A stretch of 64,000 nucleotides of DNA from VYFG01 sp965213885 (lineage in GTDB: Bacteria > Pseudomonadota > Gammaproteobacteria > Arenicellales > Poriferihabitantaceae), in NCBI GenBank assembly GCA_965213885.1, contig OZ243919.1, positions 2,790,001-2,854,000 of the forward strand. The letters are read 5' to 3'. The notes below the pieces were generated by a model. The model did not search any database. It was not told the DNA's origin and saw only the letters and a program-made list of their open reading frames with translations. This document shows, one piece after another, positions 1 to 9,343 of this stretch (its first letter is position 1; every line of letters begins with the position of its first letter). The position numbers and the translations under genes are program-made.

Positions 1-503
1 CATTCGGACAATGTCGGCCCCACGATGGGCAGGGTCTCGAACAGGTTCACGATCACCTGGGCGCCCCAGTAGGACATCTGGCCCCACGGCAGAAGATACC
101 CGAAGAAGGCGGTGGCCATCATCGAGACATAGATGATCATGCCGAAGATCCAGATCAGCTCCCGCGGGTTCCTGTAGGAGCCGTAGAGGAGCCCGCGGAA
201 CATGTGCAGGTAGATCACGATGAAGAAGAAGGAGGCGCCCGTCGAATGCATGTAGCGTACGAACCAGCCGCCCCAGACATCGCGCATGATGTATTCCACC
301 GAGGCGAAGGCCAGTTCGGCATCGGGCTTGTAGTTCATCGCCAGCAGCACCCCGGTGACAATCTGCAGGGCCAGGACCAGCATTGCCAGGCTGCCGAAGT
401 AGTACCAGAAATTGAAGTTTTTCGGTGCGAAATACTCGGTCAGGTGCTCCCGGACCATCCGGTCCATGGGGAAGCGCTTGTTCAGCCATTCGTTGAAGCT
501 CAT
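1..503 (-). CDS. petB: Cytochrome b subunit of the bc1 complex, N-terminal part (cut by window start)
   Basis: Membrane subunit of the ubiquinol:cytochrome c oxidoreductase. The visible 167 residues begin MSFNEWLNKRFPMDRM and carry the first transmembrane helices. Two histidines expected to ligate hemes b are visible in RYMHSTGASF and IYLHMFRGL, followed by a conserved LLPWGQMSYWGA stretch. The C-terminal part lies outside the window. The start ATG shares its A with the last base of the petA stop codon (TGATG), so the two genes are translationally coupled and in the usual petA-petB order. Assignment is secure. Confidence 0.95.
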   Translation of the reverse strand, partial: MSFNEWLNKRFPMDRMVREHLTEYFAPKNFNFWYYFGSLAMLVLALQIVTGVLLAMNYKPDAELAFASVEYIMRDVWGGWFVRYMHSTGASFFFIVIYLHMFRGLLYGSYRNPRELIWIFGMIIYVSMMATAFFGYLLPWGQMSYWGAQVIVNLFETLPIVGPTLSE

Positions 504-1081
504 CAGGCGGCCTCCTCGTCGGATCCGATCAGGATTTCGGTATCGCTGAGATACCTGTGCGGGGGCACCACGAGGTTCTTCGGTGCCGGCACGTTCTTGT
601 AGACCCGGCCCGCCAGGTCGAAGCGGGAGCCGTGACAGGCGCACAGGAAGGGGCCGTCGGCGTCGGCGGCCAGTTCCGGCCGGTACTTGGGCGAGCAGCC
701 GAGGTGGGTGCAGATGCCCACCAGGACCAGGATGTCATTCTTGATGGAGCGGTAGGGGTTCCTGGCATACGCCGGCTGTTGGGTCATGCTGGAATCAGGA
801 TCCACGAGCAGGTCGTCCATGCCGACCAGGAAATCCAGCGCCTCCGGGCTGCGGCGGATGATCCAGACCGGCTTGCCCCGCCATTCGACGGTGAGCTGCT
901 GGCCCATCTCCAGGCTGGCGATGTCCACCTTCACCGGGGCTCCGGCGGCCTTGGCTCTCTCGCTGGGCACCAGGCTGCCGGCGAACGGCACCGCCAGACC
1001 CACGGACCCGGCAATTCCCATGCCGGTTGTGGCGACGGTAAGCAGACGCCGCCGCCTGTGGTCTACATGATCGTCAGTCAC
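503..1081 (-). CDS. petA: Ubiquinol-cytochrome c reductase iron-sulfur (Rieske) subunit
   Basis: 192-residue Rieske protein that passes electrons from ubiquinol to cytochrome c1. An arginine-rich RRRRLL segment precedes a single hydrophobic anchor (about residues 14-35), typical of Tat-dependent Rieske proteins. The 2Fe-2S ligands are in CTHLGC and CACHGS near residues 128-156. The chosen start is the GTG at 1081, which gives the usual family length; the frame stays open far upstream but that extension runs through the divergent dehydrogenase gene and is not credible. The stop codon overlaps the petB start by one base. Confidence 0.93.
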   Translation of the reverse strand: MTDDHVDHRRRRLLTVATTGMGIAGSVGLAVPFAGSLVPSERAKAAGAPVKVDIASLEMGQQLTVEWRGKPVWIIRRSPEALDFLVGMDDLLVDPDSSMTQQPAYARNPYRSIKNDILVLVGICTHLGCSPKYRPELAADADGPFLCACHGSRFDLAGRVYKNVPAPKNLVVPPHRYLSDTEILIGSDEEAA

Positions 1082-1378
1082 GATTTGTCTCAAGCCTCGA
1101 AATTGAAATGCAATCCACGGGAGCCGCGGACCGGCACCCGGCCACCCCCGGGATGTGTTGTTGCCAACCGCCGCACCGATTCGGCTGCCGACGGCCGGAA
1201 AACGGCGGATTATATCAAAATTCAGGTACCGCAAGTTTCCAAAAGAGCCCTCCGGCGCACGGCCGCGGACGGTGCCACCAGCCCAGGCGGCGGATTTCCC
1301 GTGATGCGCCGTCCACGCCCTTTGCAAAGGCTCGATCTTGTGGTTTGATCGCTGCCTTCTCCAATCCCGATCCCGAAC

Positions 1379-2191
1379 ATGAACATTGAGAACAAGGTGG
1401 CTGTAGTGACCGGCGCGGCCAGCGGAATCGGCAGGGCCGTGGCCCGACGTCTGGCGCAGGGAGGGGCCCGCGCCGTCGGCATGGCGGACCTCAACGACGA
1501 TGTGGCCGCGGCTGCGGCCGAAGTCAACTCGGAACTCGGCCGGGAGGTCGCCGTGGCCTGCCGGGGGGATGTCACCAGCAGCGCGTTCCGCACCCAGGTC
1601 TTCCGGCAGATGTCCGGGCACGGGACCGTCCGCATCTGCGTCCCCGCGGCGGGAATCCTGAAAGACGCCTTGGCGGTGAAGATCAGCCGTGAAACCGGTG
1701 AGCCGGAACTCTACAGCGAGGACCTGTTCCGCAAGGTGCTGGACATCAATCTGGTCCACCCGGTGTACTGGAGCATGGAAATGCTGGCGGATGTCGCCCG
1801 GGAGCGCGCCACCGGGGGGCTTGGCAAATGGACCTCCGACGAGGAGTTCCAGGGCGCTGCGATCCTCATCGGCTCCGTGTCCTGCCGCGGCAACCGCGGC
1901 CAGGTGTCCTATTCCAGCGCCAAGGCGGGGCTGAACGCCGCCGCCAAGACCCTCAACATCGAGGGTGCCCACTACGGCGTCCAGGCCAAGGTTCTCCATC
2001 CGGGGTTCGTCTCCACCCCCATGGTGGACCAGCTTCCGGACGGGATGTTCGAGGATCACCTGCGGAAATTGATTCCCATTGATCGTAAAATCGACCCTGC
2101 GGAAATCGCCGAGGCCGTGGTGGCCCTCATCGAGAACCCCATCCTGTCGGGACCGATCTGGGCGGACGGCGGATTTCCCCCGATGGCCTGA
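1379..2191 (+). CDS. Short-chain dehydrogenase/reductase
   Basis: 270-residue classical SDR enzyme, predicted cytosolic NAD(P)-dependent oxidoreductase. The N-terminal Rossmann glycine motif TGAASGIG lies at residues 11-18, an acidic residue follows beta-2 (MADLND), and the active-site segment has a serine (GSVSCRG) and YSSAK with the catalytic Tyr and Lys. The usual NNAG motif reads VPAAG here, a deviation. It is followed 41 bases later by the carbinolamine dehydratase gene and is divergent from petA across about 300 bases. The substrate cannot be read from the sequence. Confidence 0.85.
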   Translation: MNIENKVAVVTGAASGIGRAVARRLAQGGARAVGMADLNDDVAAAAAEVNSELGREVAVACRGDVTSSAFRTQVFRQMSGHGTVRICVPAAGILKDALAVKISRETGEPELYSEDLFRKVLDINLVHPVYWSMEMLADVARERATGGLGKWTSDEEFQGAAILIGSVSCRGNRGQVSYSSAKAGLNAAAKTLNIEGAHYGVQAKVLHPGFVSTPMVDQLPDGMFEDHLRKLIPIDRKIDPAEIAEAVVALIENPILSGPIWADGGFPPMA

Positions 2192-2232
2192 GAACGGCCC
2201 GTCTCCAAACCGACCGCAACGCCGCAACCAGC

Positions 2233-2538
2233 ATGACAGCAAGAGTGCTCAACCTGACGGAACTGCAGCAGTCGCTGAACGACCTGAACCGGGACGCCGC
2301 CGGGGAATGGGTCCTGGTGGACAATCGCCTGTCACGCAGTTTCAGGTTTCCGGATTTCGTCTCCGCGTTCGGGTTCATGACCCGGGTCGCCATGCACGCG
2401 GAGAAGCTGAACCACCATCCCGACTGGTCCAATGTCTACAGCACCGTCAACGTCAGCCTGACCACCCACGAGGCCGGTGGAATCACCGCCACCGACTTCG
2501 CGCTGGCGCGGAAGATGGAGCGTCTCGCGGCGGAGTGA
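2233..2538 (+). CDS. phhB: Pterin-4a-carbinolamine dehydratase family protein
   Basis: 101-residue protein of the PCD/DCoH fold. The family motif EKLNHHPDWSNVYSTV (about residues 57-72) contains the histidine pair and proline that form the active site for dehydrating 4a-hydroxytetrahydropterin. The C-terminal TATDFALARKME matches the conserved helix. No aromatic amino acid hydroxylase is in the window, so its partner is unknown; stand-alone PCD proteins can also act in molybdopterin metabolism. Its stop overlaps the next start (TGATG), indicating coupling. A second, divergent family member is at 59445-59798. Confidence 0.88.
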   Translation: MTARVLNLTELQQSLNDLNRDAAGEWVLVDNRLSRSFRFPDFVSAFGFMTRVAMHAEKLNHHPDWSNVYSTVNVSLTTHEAGGITATDFALARKMERLAAE

Positions 2539-3041
2539 TGGACGATCACCGCAAGCATCCCCTGCCGCTTGAGCTTGACCACTGGTACGGCGTCACCGGT
2601 CTGCGCTACCACCAGTTTCTCGAGGCCCTGACCGCGCTCGACCTGGTCTCGGCGCGGCGACATCTGGACTTCTTCTCGCGTTTGCTGCTCGGCACCCTGA
2701 AGGCCAGCGAATGGGCGTTCGCCGAAGCCTGCCCCGACCCGCGGGACGACGAGGACAACGAGCTTGTGCAGGTCGATTTCATGATCCTGCGCCGCAGCCT
2801 CCAGAGGCTCGACGATGCCCTCGACGAGCTCGACCAGACAGCGCAGGAACAGGGGCCGCTGCGCGGCGCCATGGTGGATCAGCTGGACACCTTCGTCCGA
2901 GTCGCCAACATTTTCGCCAGGCACCATGACCGGGTCAGGGCGACCCTGCTGCCATGCCTGGATGCGCAGCTGAACCGGGAACGGAGCCGGGTGATGGCCA
3001 AGAAGCTCAGCGCCAACATGCAGCGCGCCCAGCCCAACTGA
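2538..3041 (+). CDS. Hypothetical helical protein
   Basis: 167 residues, start ATG overlapping the stop of the carbinolamine dehydratase gene, so probably translated with it. I do not recognise the family. It looks soluble and all-helical with several scattered histidines (DHWYGV, RYHQF, RRHLDFF, ARHHDRV) and a strongly acidic middle (PRDDEDNE). The histidine spacing recalls a four-helix bundle such as hemerythrin-like domains, but the HxxxE and HHxxE patterns needed for a diiron site are not clear, so I do not call it one. It is followed after only 8 bases by the repair nuclease gene. Confidence 0.6.
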   Translation: MDDHRKHPLPLELDHWYGVTGLRYHQFLEALTALDLVSARRHLDFFSRLLLGTLKASEWAFAEACPDPRDDEDNELVQVDFMILRRSLQRLDDALDELDQTAQEQGPLRGAMVDQLDTFVRVANIFARHHDRVRATLLPCLDAQLNRERSRVMAKKLSANMQRAQPN

Positions 3042-3049
3042 GACCGGCC

Positions 3050-5743
3050 TTGGTCCCCGCCGTCAGGGAGTGCATCGGCCAGGGAGGGACGGTGGTCACC
3101 GCGACCCGGCGCCTGTCCCGGGAGCTCGGGCACCAGCATGACCGTGCCATGGTCGAATCCGGCCATGGTGCCTGGGAAAGCCCGGACATCCTGCCCTGGG
3201 GGGCCTGGATCCGGCGCTGCTGGGATCTCGGGCCCGGGTGCCGGGCTGGCACCCCGACGGTACTCACCGACAGCCAGCTGGTCCTCGTCTGGCAGGACAT
3301 CATCCGGGACGACGTCGCGCGCCACCACGACAGCGATTCCCCCCTGTGGAACATCGAGGCCACCGCCCGGGTCGCCGCCGGGACCCTGAGGCTGATGCGG
3401 GAATGGGGCATCGAGGGCGCCGGCCTGCCGGCATCCCGGCATCCCGACCATGCCGGATTCCGGCGCTGGCTCAAGGCCTACGACAGGATCTGCGCCGAAA
3501 GGGGCTGGATTGACGGGCACGCGCTGGCGGACCGTCTTGCCGACGGGGACCTGACGGCGCCCGGACGGCCCCTGGTGATGACGGGATTCGACACCCTGAC
3601 GGCGCAGCAGCAGCGGCTTGTGGAGCGGCTGGCCGGGAGGGGCGCCACGGTGGCGGTCGTGCCGCTCCGGCTGGGAGAGTTCCGGGATGTGCCCTGCCAT
3701 GTCACCTCCACTCCGGAGGACCAGTGGCGGGCGGCGGCGGCCTGGGCCCTGCGCTGCCTGGAGGAGGGCCCCGACACCCGGGCGGCCATCGTGGTGCCGG
3801 ATCTCGGCTCCAGCCGCGAGGGCCTGGTCGCCGCCCTGATGGACACCCTCGCGCCGGGACAGGTGACCCATCCCGGAGAAAGTCGCGACCTGCCCTTCCA
3901 TGTCTCTCTCGGGGATTCCCTGGCATCCCACCCGGTCGCCCTCAGCCTCATGTCCCTCCTTGGAATTCTCTCGAGCAGGCACATCAACCTCGAACAGTCG
4001 GAATCCCTGCTGCTGTCGCCATGGATCGCGGGTCATCACGGGGAGCTGACGGCGCGCGCCCGCGCGGCCCTCGCGCTCAGGGAGCGGCTGCCCTGGGAAC
4101 ACACGGTCCACGACCTGTCCGGGGCGCTCGGAGCGCTCGACTGCCCGTCCCTCGGCGGACTGCTCGAACTGGCGCTTGCGCGCAGGGACGCCCTGCCCGC
4201 ACGGGCGCCGCTGGCGTACTGGTCTGCCGCCATGACCGACCTTGCCGACGCGCTCGGCTGGCCGGGGGACGGGGAGGCGCTGAACAGCGACCAGTTCCAG
4301 GCCTGCAAGTCCGTCCGTGAGCAGGTTCTCCGGCTCGGGTCGCTCGAACTGGTTGCCGCGAACACCGGCTTTCCCCGCGCGGTGGGCCTGCTCGGCCAGC
4401 TGCTGGAAAGCCGGACATTCCAGCCGGAGGAGGGCGGGGCAAGGGTCCAGGTGCTGGACATCCGGGAAGCCTCGGGGCTCGAATTCGACCACGTCTGGTT
4501 CGCCGACCTGGTCGAGGACCGGTGGCCTCCGCCGGAAGTTCCGGACCCCTTTCTCCCGATTCCGGTGCAGCGGGAAGCCGGCTGCCCCGGGACGGACCCC
4601 GAACTCGCCGGGCAAAGAGCGGCCATCGCGCACGGCCGCCTTGCCGGGTCAGCCGCGAACCTGGTGCAGAGCCGGCCCCAAAGGGAGGGCGAAGCCCCGC
4701 TCATCGCCAGTCCCCTGGTCGCGGACTGTCCGCGACCGGAACAGGCGCCCGCGACCGCCCCGACGCTTTTCAGCAGGCTCGGCAACCCGGCCCCACGGAC
4801 CGAGGCCGTCCGCGATGATCAGGGGCCGCCCCATGCCGGAGGACCCTCGCCGGGCGGCACCGGGCTGATCCAGCGACAGTCCGTCTGTCCAAGAAGCGCG
4901 TTCCTGCGAGATCGGCTTGGGGCCAGGGACCATGTCTTCAACCGGCCCGGCCTTGACCCGGCACGCCGGGGATCCCTGGTTCACCGTACGCTCTATCGGG
5001 TCTGGGACCGGCTGGAACACTCCCGGACCCTGGCCGAAATGGATGACAGCGCCCTGGAACACCTGATCCTGGAGTGCATCGACCAGGCATCCGGGCGCTA
5101 CCGGACCACGAGCGGCTGTGGAGCCGGATTCTTCCACGCCCAGAGGGAGTGGCTGCTTGAAACGCTCCGCGAATGGCTCGACCTCGAGCGGCGGCGGACC
5201 CGGGCGTTCACGGTCATCGGCCGTGAGCAGCCGGTCACCCTGCTGCTCGACGGACTCGAACTCACATTCCGGGTCGACCGCATCGACCGCCTCGAGGACG
5301 GCTCCCTGGCCCTGATCGACTACAAGACCGGTACCGGACAGTCCGTGGATGACTGGTTCCACGACCGGCCGCTGGAGCCCCAGCTTCCCCTGTACGCCCT
5401 GTCCCAGACCTGCCGGGGCCATGCTGTCGGCGTCGTCTCCTATGCGCGCGTCCGGCTGGGCGAATGTGCCCTTGCCGGCTTCCTGGACCCCGCCCTGCTC
5501 GGCGGGGAGGAAAAGCTCGGCGACCATCCCGGCCTGAAGGTGTCACCGTTCCCGGGCTCGTGCACAGACGGGGACTTTGCACACTGGAACCGGACCCTGG
5601 GTTCCCTGGCCCGGGAATACCTGCAGGGCGACACCCGGATCAACCCGCGAAACGGCGGCGTATGCCCGAGCTGCCCGACCCCGGCGTTCTGCCGGATGCC
5701 CGGGCACCTGACGGCTGGTGGGAGGGGGGACGGGGATGACTGA
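3050..5743 (+). CDS. AddB-like PD-(D/E)XK nuclease, probable DNA repair protein
   Basis: About 897 residues, resembling the gammaproteobacterial 'probable DNA repair protein' relatives of AddB. The middle has degenerate helicase-like text (VQVLDIREASGLEFDHVWF). The C-terminal RecB-type nuclease has FRVDRIDRL followed by ALIDYKTG (about residue 753). A cysteine near residue 612 (SVCPRSAF) plus C-x2-C-x5-C near the C-terminus (VCPSCPTPAFC) matches the Fe-S cluster that staples AddB/Dna2-type nucleases. The start is uncertain: TTG at 3050 keeps the typical N-terminus (GQGGTVVTATRRLSREL); the ATG at 2954 would overlap the previous gene by 88 bases. It overlaps the helicase gene by 8 bases and is probably its partner subunit. 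Confidence 0.82.
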   Translation: MVPAVRECIGQGGTVVTATRRLSRELGHQHDRAMVESGHGAWESPDILPWGAWIRRCWDLGPGCRAGTPTVLTDSQLVLVWQDIIRDDVARHHDSDSPLWNIEATARVAAGTLRLMREWGIEGAGLPASRHPDHAGFRRWLKAYDRICAERGWIDGHALADRLADGDLTAPGRPLVMTGFDTLTAQQQRLVERLAGRGATVAVVPLRLGEFRDVPCHVTSTPEDQWRAAAAWALRCLEEGPDTRAAIVVPDLGSSREGLVAALMDTLAPGQVTHPGESRDLPFHVSLGDSLASHPVALSLMSLLGILSSRHINLEQSESLLLSPWIAGHHGELTARARAALALRERLPWEHTVHDLSGALGALDCPSLGGLLELALARRDALPARAPLAYWSAAMTDLADALGWPGDGEALNSDQFQACKSVREQVLRLGSLELVAANTGFPRAVGLLGQLLESRTFQPEEGGARVQVLDIREASGLEFDHVWFADLVEDRWPPPEVPDPFLPIPVQREAGCPGTDPELAGQRAAIAHGRLAGSAANLVQSRPQREGEAPLIASPLVADCPRPEQAPATAPTLFSRLGNPAPRTEAVRDDQGPPHAGGPSPGGTGLIQRQSVCPRSAFLRDRLGARDHVFNRPGLDPARRGSLVHRTLYRVWDRLEHSRTLAEMDDSALEHLILECIDQASGRYRTTSGCGAGFFHAQREWLLETLREWLDLERRRTRAFTVIGREQPVTLLLDGLELTFRVDRIDRLEDGSLALIDYKTGTGQSVDDWFHDRPLEPQLPLYALSQTCRGHAVGVVSYARVRLGECALAGFLDPALLGGEEKLGDHPGLKVSPFPGSCTDGDFAHWNRTLGSLAREYLQGDTRINPRNGGVCPSCPTPAFCRMPGHLTAGGRGDGDD

Positions 5744-8700
5744 CCCCGTCGACTGGCAGGCGCGCAGGCAGGCGCTGGATCCCGGCGGCTCGTTCATCGT
5801 CCAGGCACCGGCGGGTTCGGGCAAGACGGGACTCCTGGTCAGGCGGTTCCTCGGGCTCCTGACCACGGTCGAGGCGCCGGAGCAGATACTGGCCATCACC
5901 TTCACCCGCAAGGCCACGGCGGAGATGCGCCAGCGTATCGTGAACGCCCTGGCGGGGCTGGACGCGGAGGGCAACCCGGAGACGGACACCGGCATCCTCG
6001 GGCTGGCCCGAGCCGCCCGGGAGCAGGACCGCCTGCAGGGATGGAACCTGGTGCAGAATCCACGCCGGCTCAGGGTGCAGACCATCGACAGTTTCTGCTA
6101 CGAACTGGTGAGGCGGATGCCGTGGTCGGCCCGTTTCGGCACCGTGCCGCCGCCCCTCGAGGACGCCTCCCGTCTCTATCTTGAGGCCGCGGGTACGACG
6201 CTGAACCTGGTCGAGGAGAAGAGCCGGCCCGCCCTGGCAGGGGCATGCGCGGAGGTGCTCGGCCTGGTCAATGCCAACCGCGGCCATGCCCAGACACTGC
6301 TGGCGGACATGCTGGCCGGCCGGGACCGCTGGATGCAGGTCCTCGGGAACCACTCCCGCAGGCGATTCGAGGACTGGTGGCAGGAGACCATTCGCACCAC
6401 CCTGGAAGAGTGCGACGCGTTTCTCGACGGATCCTGGCGCGATGAACTGGCAGCACTGGCCGGCAAAGCCGCGTCCCGGGTGCTCGACCCGTCCGGTAAC
6501 GCCCCGGCGGAGACCCGGGACCGACTGGCGGGATGGGTTGACGCCCGCGACTTCCCCGCGCCCGACCCCCGGGAGGTGGGCCGCTGGCGGGGACTGTCGC
6601 ACCTGCTGCTTACCAGGGACGGTGCGGCCCGCCGCCAGGTGACCAGGAATCTGGGGTTTCCGCCCGACGACCCGACCGCGAAACGGCGCCTGCTGGAACT
6701 GCTGGACTCGCTGGCGGAATCCCCCGGCCATCTGCGCGCCTGGAACCGGGTTGCGCTCCTGCCGGATCCGGAGATCAGCGACAGCGAGTGGCGGAGCACG
6801 GAAGCGCTGCTGGCACTGCTGCCGGCGGCGGCAGCGCATCTCAGGGTGCTGTTCACCGAACTCCATCACGCCGATTTCACCGAGATCGCCCAGCGGGCCG
6901 ACCTGGCCCTCGGCGCCGGCGACGATCCCAGCGACCTGACCCTGGCCCTGGACTACCAGTTGCGTCACGTCCTGATGGACGAATTCCAGGACACCTCCAG
7001 CGGCCAGGTCGAACTGCTGGGTAAATTGCTGGGTGGATGGGTGCCCGGCGACGGACGCACCCTGTTCCTCGTCGGAGATCCGATGCAGTCCATCTATCGC
7101 TTCCGGGAAGCGGAGGTCGGCATCTTCCTGGATGTCCAGGACCGGGGCATCCGGGACATTCTGCCGGATACCCTGACCCTGGAATCCAATTTCCGTTCCA
7201 CGCCGGACCTGGTGGAGTGGTTCAACCGGACATTCCCCCACGTGATGCCCGCGCAGCGGAATATCATCCACGGTGCGGTGAACTACACCCCGGCCAGCGC
7301 CTTCCGTCCGCCGGATCCCGGATCAGGCGTCCACATCCATGCCGCCATCGGCCGCACCTACGAGACCGAGGCCGAGGAAATCGCAGGCCTGATCGAAGAC
7401 ACGCTGGAGCACCATCCCGAAGAGGAGATCGCCGTACTCGGCCGGTCACGGAGCCATTTGTCCCATATCATGCATGCCCTCAACGCGCGCAGCATCCCGT
7501 TCCAGGGGATCAGGCTGGAGCATCTGGCGGAACGCCAGGCCGTGCAGGACATGATGGCACTGACCCTGGCACTGGTGCAGCCCGCGGACCAGGTGGCCTG
7601 GCTCGGCCTGCTGCGCGCACCATGGGGCGGCGCACTGCTTGGAGACCTCGTTCAACTGGTCGGTACGCCGGACAGAACGCCGGTGTTCGAGGCGCTGCGG
7701 GATGAAACCCGGCTTGCCGGGCTGCCGCCCGACACCCGCTCGCGCCTGAAACGCGTCAGGGAGGTACTGTCCGACGGCCTGCTGCGTCATCACCGGCTGC
7801 CGCTCCACCGCAACCTGGAGGCATGCTGGCTCCGCCTGGGCGGGCCAGCGGTGGTGGAACCCGCGGATCTCGACAACTGCAGACGGTTCATTGGCCTCGT
7901 CCGCGACCTGGAGGCGGAAGGCATTGCCATCCACGGCGAATCGCTGGCCGCGGCCATGGAGAGCCTGTATGCGGAGAACAACACTGACAGGCCGGTGAAA
8001 CTGATGACCATTCACGGTGCCAAGGGCCTTGAGTTCCACACCGTGATCCTTCCCGGGCTCGAGCGCACCAGCCGGCCCGACAGCGGCGAACTGATCCGCT
8101 GGAAACGTTTCCCGGACCGCCTGCTGATCGCCCCGAAGCCGCGCAGCAACGAGAGCGGCCACTTCTACCACTACCTGGGAGAGCTCGAGAAGGAGCACAG
8201 GTCCCATGAGCGCGGCCGCCTGCTCTACGTGGCCTGCACCCGGGCGCAGCGACGGCTGCACCTGTTCGCCAGCGCTCGGGCGGATGCGCAGACCGGTGCC
8301 CCCAGGCCGCCGGCGAGGACATCCCTGCTCTACCAGCTCTGGCCCGCAGTGAAGGACGAATTCGAGGCGGCAGCCGACGCTCGGACCGATCACGGGAACG
8401 ACGGCAGGGACAGGACCGGCCCTCCTCAGCCGGTTCTGCACCGGATCGACCCGACGTGGCAGCTGCCCGAACTGCCTGCCTCGGTGGATCCCGGCAAGGG
8501 GACCCTGGAGACTGTGCAAGACGGTGGAATCATCGAGTTCGACTGGGCCCGGGAAACCACGCGAATCGCCGGGATCGTCATCCACCAGGCCCTGCGGCAG
8601 GTCGACCGGGACGGCTGGGAAGCCTGGAGGGGCCGTTCATTCGGTCCGGATGACCGTGAAGCCTGGTGCCGGCAGTTGCTGGACAGGGGGCTGCCCGCGA

Positions 8701-9092
8701 GTGGGGTGGCCGAGGCCGTGGAACTGATCACGGACGCCCTTTCCCGGGTACAGCAGGATCCCATTGCGGACTGGGTCTTTTCGCCCCGGCACGCCGGCAT
8801 CCGCACCGAGTGGGCCCTGAGCGGGGTGGACGGTGGCACGGTGCGAAACGTGGTGCTGGACCGCAGCTTCATCGACGCGGACGGTGTGCGCTGGGTGGTT
8901 GACTTCAAGTCCGGCCGCCACGAGGACAGGGACACCCTGGATGCGTTCATCGCCCGGGAAAGGGAACGCTACCGGGCGGCCATGAACCGGTATGGCCGCA
9001 TTGTCTCGACCTTGGAGGGCCGGCCGGTGCGGACGGCCCTCTACTACCCGGCCCTCGGCAGTCTGGTGGAATACGGGATGGCGCCCCGGTGA
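5736..9092 (+). CDS. UvrD/Rep-type helicase-nuclease, AddA-like
   Basis: 1118-residue superfamily 1A helicase fused to a RecB-type nuclease, acting with the preceding gene in double-strand break end processing. Walker A QAPAGSGKT is at residues 23-31, followed by the TFTRKA motif. Motif II DEFQDT lies near 415, motif III VGDPMQSIYRFR near 450, the TIHGAKGLEF motif near 760 and motif VI YVACTRAQRR near 830. The nuclease core WVVDFKSG is near 1053, so the PD-(D/E)XK lysine is present. The ATG at 5736 sits behind a strong GGAGGGGGG ribosome site. The gene ends just before the island boundary. Confidence 0.9.
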   Translation: MTDPVDWQARRQALDPGGSFIVQAPAGSGKTGLLVRRFLGLLTTVEAPEQILAITFTRKATAEMRQRIVNALAGLDAEGNPETDTGILGLARAAREQDRLQGWNLVQNPRRLRVQTIDSFCYELVRRMPWSARFGTVPPPLEDASRLYLEAAGTTLNLVEEKSRPALAGACAEVLGLVNANRGHAQTLLADMLAGRDRWMQVLGNHSRRRFEDWWQETIRTTLEECDAFLDGSWRDELAALAGKAASRVLDPSGNAPAETRDRLAGWVDARDFPAPDPREVGRWRGLSHLLLTRDGAARRQVTRNLGFPPDDPTAKRRLLELLDSLAESPGHLRAWNRVALLPDPEISDSEWRSTEALLALLPAAAAHLRVLFTELHHADFTEIAQRADLALGAGDDPSDLTLALDYQLRHVLMDEFQDTSSGQVELLGKLLGGWVPGDGRTLFLVGDPMQSIYRFREAEVGIFLDVQDRGIRDILPDTLTLESNFRSTPDLVEWFNRTFPHVMPAQRNIIHGAVNYTPASAFRPPDPGSGVHIHAAIGRTYETEAEEIAGLIEDTLEHHPEEEIAVLGRSRSHLSHIMHALNARSIPFQGIRLEHLAERQAVQDMMALTLALVQPADQVAWLGLLRAPWGGALLGDLVQLVGTPDRTPVFEALRDETRLAGLPPDTRSRLKRVREVLSDGLLRHHRLPLHRNLEACWLRLGGPAVVEPADLDNCRRFIGLVRDLEAEGIAIHGESLAAAMESLYAENNTDRPVKLMTIHGAKGLEFHTVILPGLERTSRPDSGELIRWKRFPDRLLIAPKPRSNESGHFYHYLGELEKEHRSHERGRLLYVACTRAQRRLHLFASARADAQTGAPRPPARTSLLYQLWPAVKDEFEAAADARTDHGNDGRDRTGPPQPVLHRIDPTWQLPELPASVDPGKGTLETVQDGGIIEFDWARETTRIAGIVIHQALRQVDRDGWEAWRGRSFGPDDREAWCRQLLDRGLPASGVAEAVELITDALSRVQQDPIADWVFSPRHAGIRTEWALSGVDGGTVRNVVLDRSFIDADGVRWVVDFKSGRHEDRDTLDAFIARERERYRAAMNRYGRIVSTLEGRPVRTALYYPALGSLVEYGMAPR

Positions 9093-9109
9093 GCGCTTGC
9101 CTTCGTCAC

Positions 9110-9291
9110 CGATTTCCAACTCCGATACACATTTTCCATCAATGCGATGCGTTCCATGGTGTCGCTGTTGCCGACCTTGCCCAGCACGGTCCAGATCAAG
9201 GGCACCCTGTAGCGGCGGGTCGCAACAGCAAGGACCAACAGGTTGATCTCCTTGCGCCCGATCTTCCAGTTGGTGCGGTCAAGGCACAGAT
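9110..9291 (-). pseudogene. IS4-family transposase remnant
   Basis: About 60 codons of an IS4-type transposase core: CLDRTNWKIGRKEINLL holds the first catalytic Asp of the DDE triad, followed by PLIWTVLGKVGNSDTMER, a recognisable block of the family. An in-frame TGA stop precedes the block at its upstream side, and at the other end it breaks off near the end of the helicase gene. Both termini of the element are missing. This differs from the full-length IS at 21.1-22.5 kb and marks the left edge of the island. Confidence 0.75.
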
Positions 9292-9343
9292 GTCAACTCC
9301 CGGACAGTCAGAGCATCCGGATAACGAGACGGGCAGAACATGA

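Noticed and set aside
503..2242. 579-residue fusion with the Rieske protein at its C-terminus
   Set aside because: The upstream two thirds are the antisense of the dehydrogenase gene; a GTG start at 1081 gives the normal Rieske length.
2879..4633. 584-codon minus-strand open frame opposite the AddB-like gene
   Set aside because: Low-complexity Pro/Arg/Gly text without motifs; the plus strand has a recognised nuclease family.
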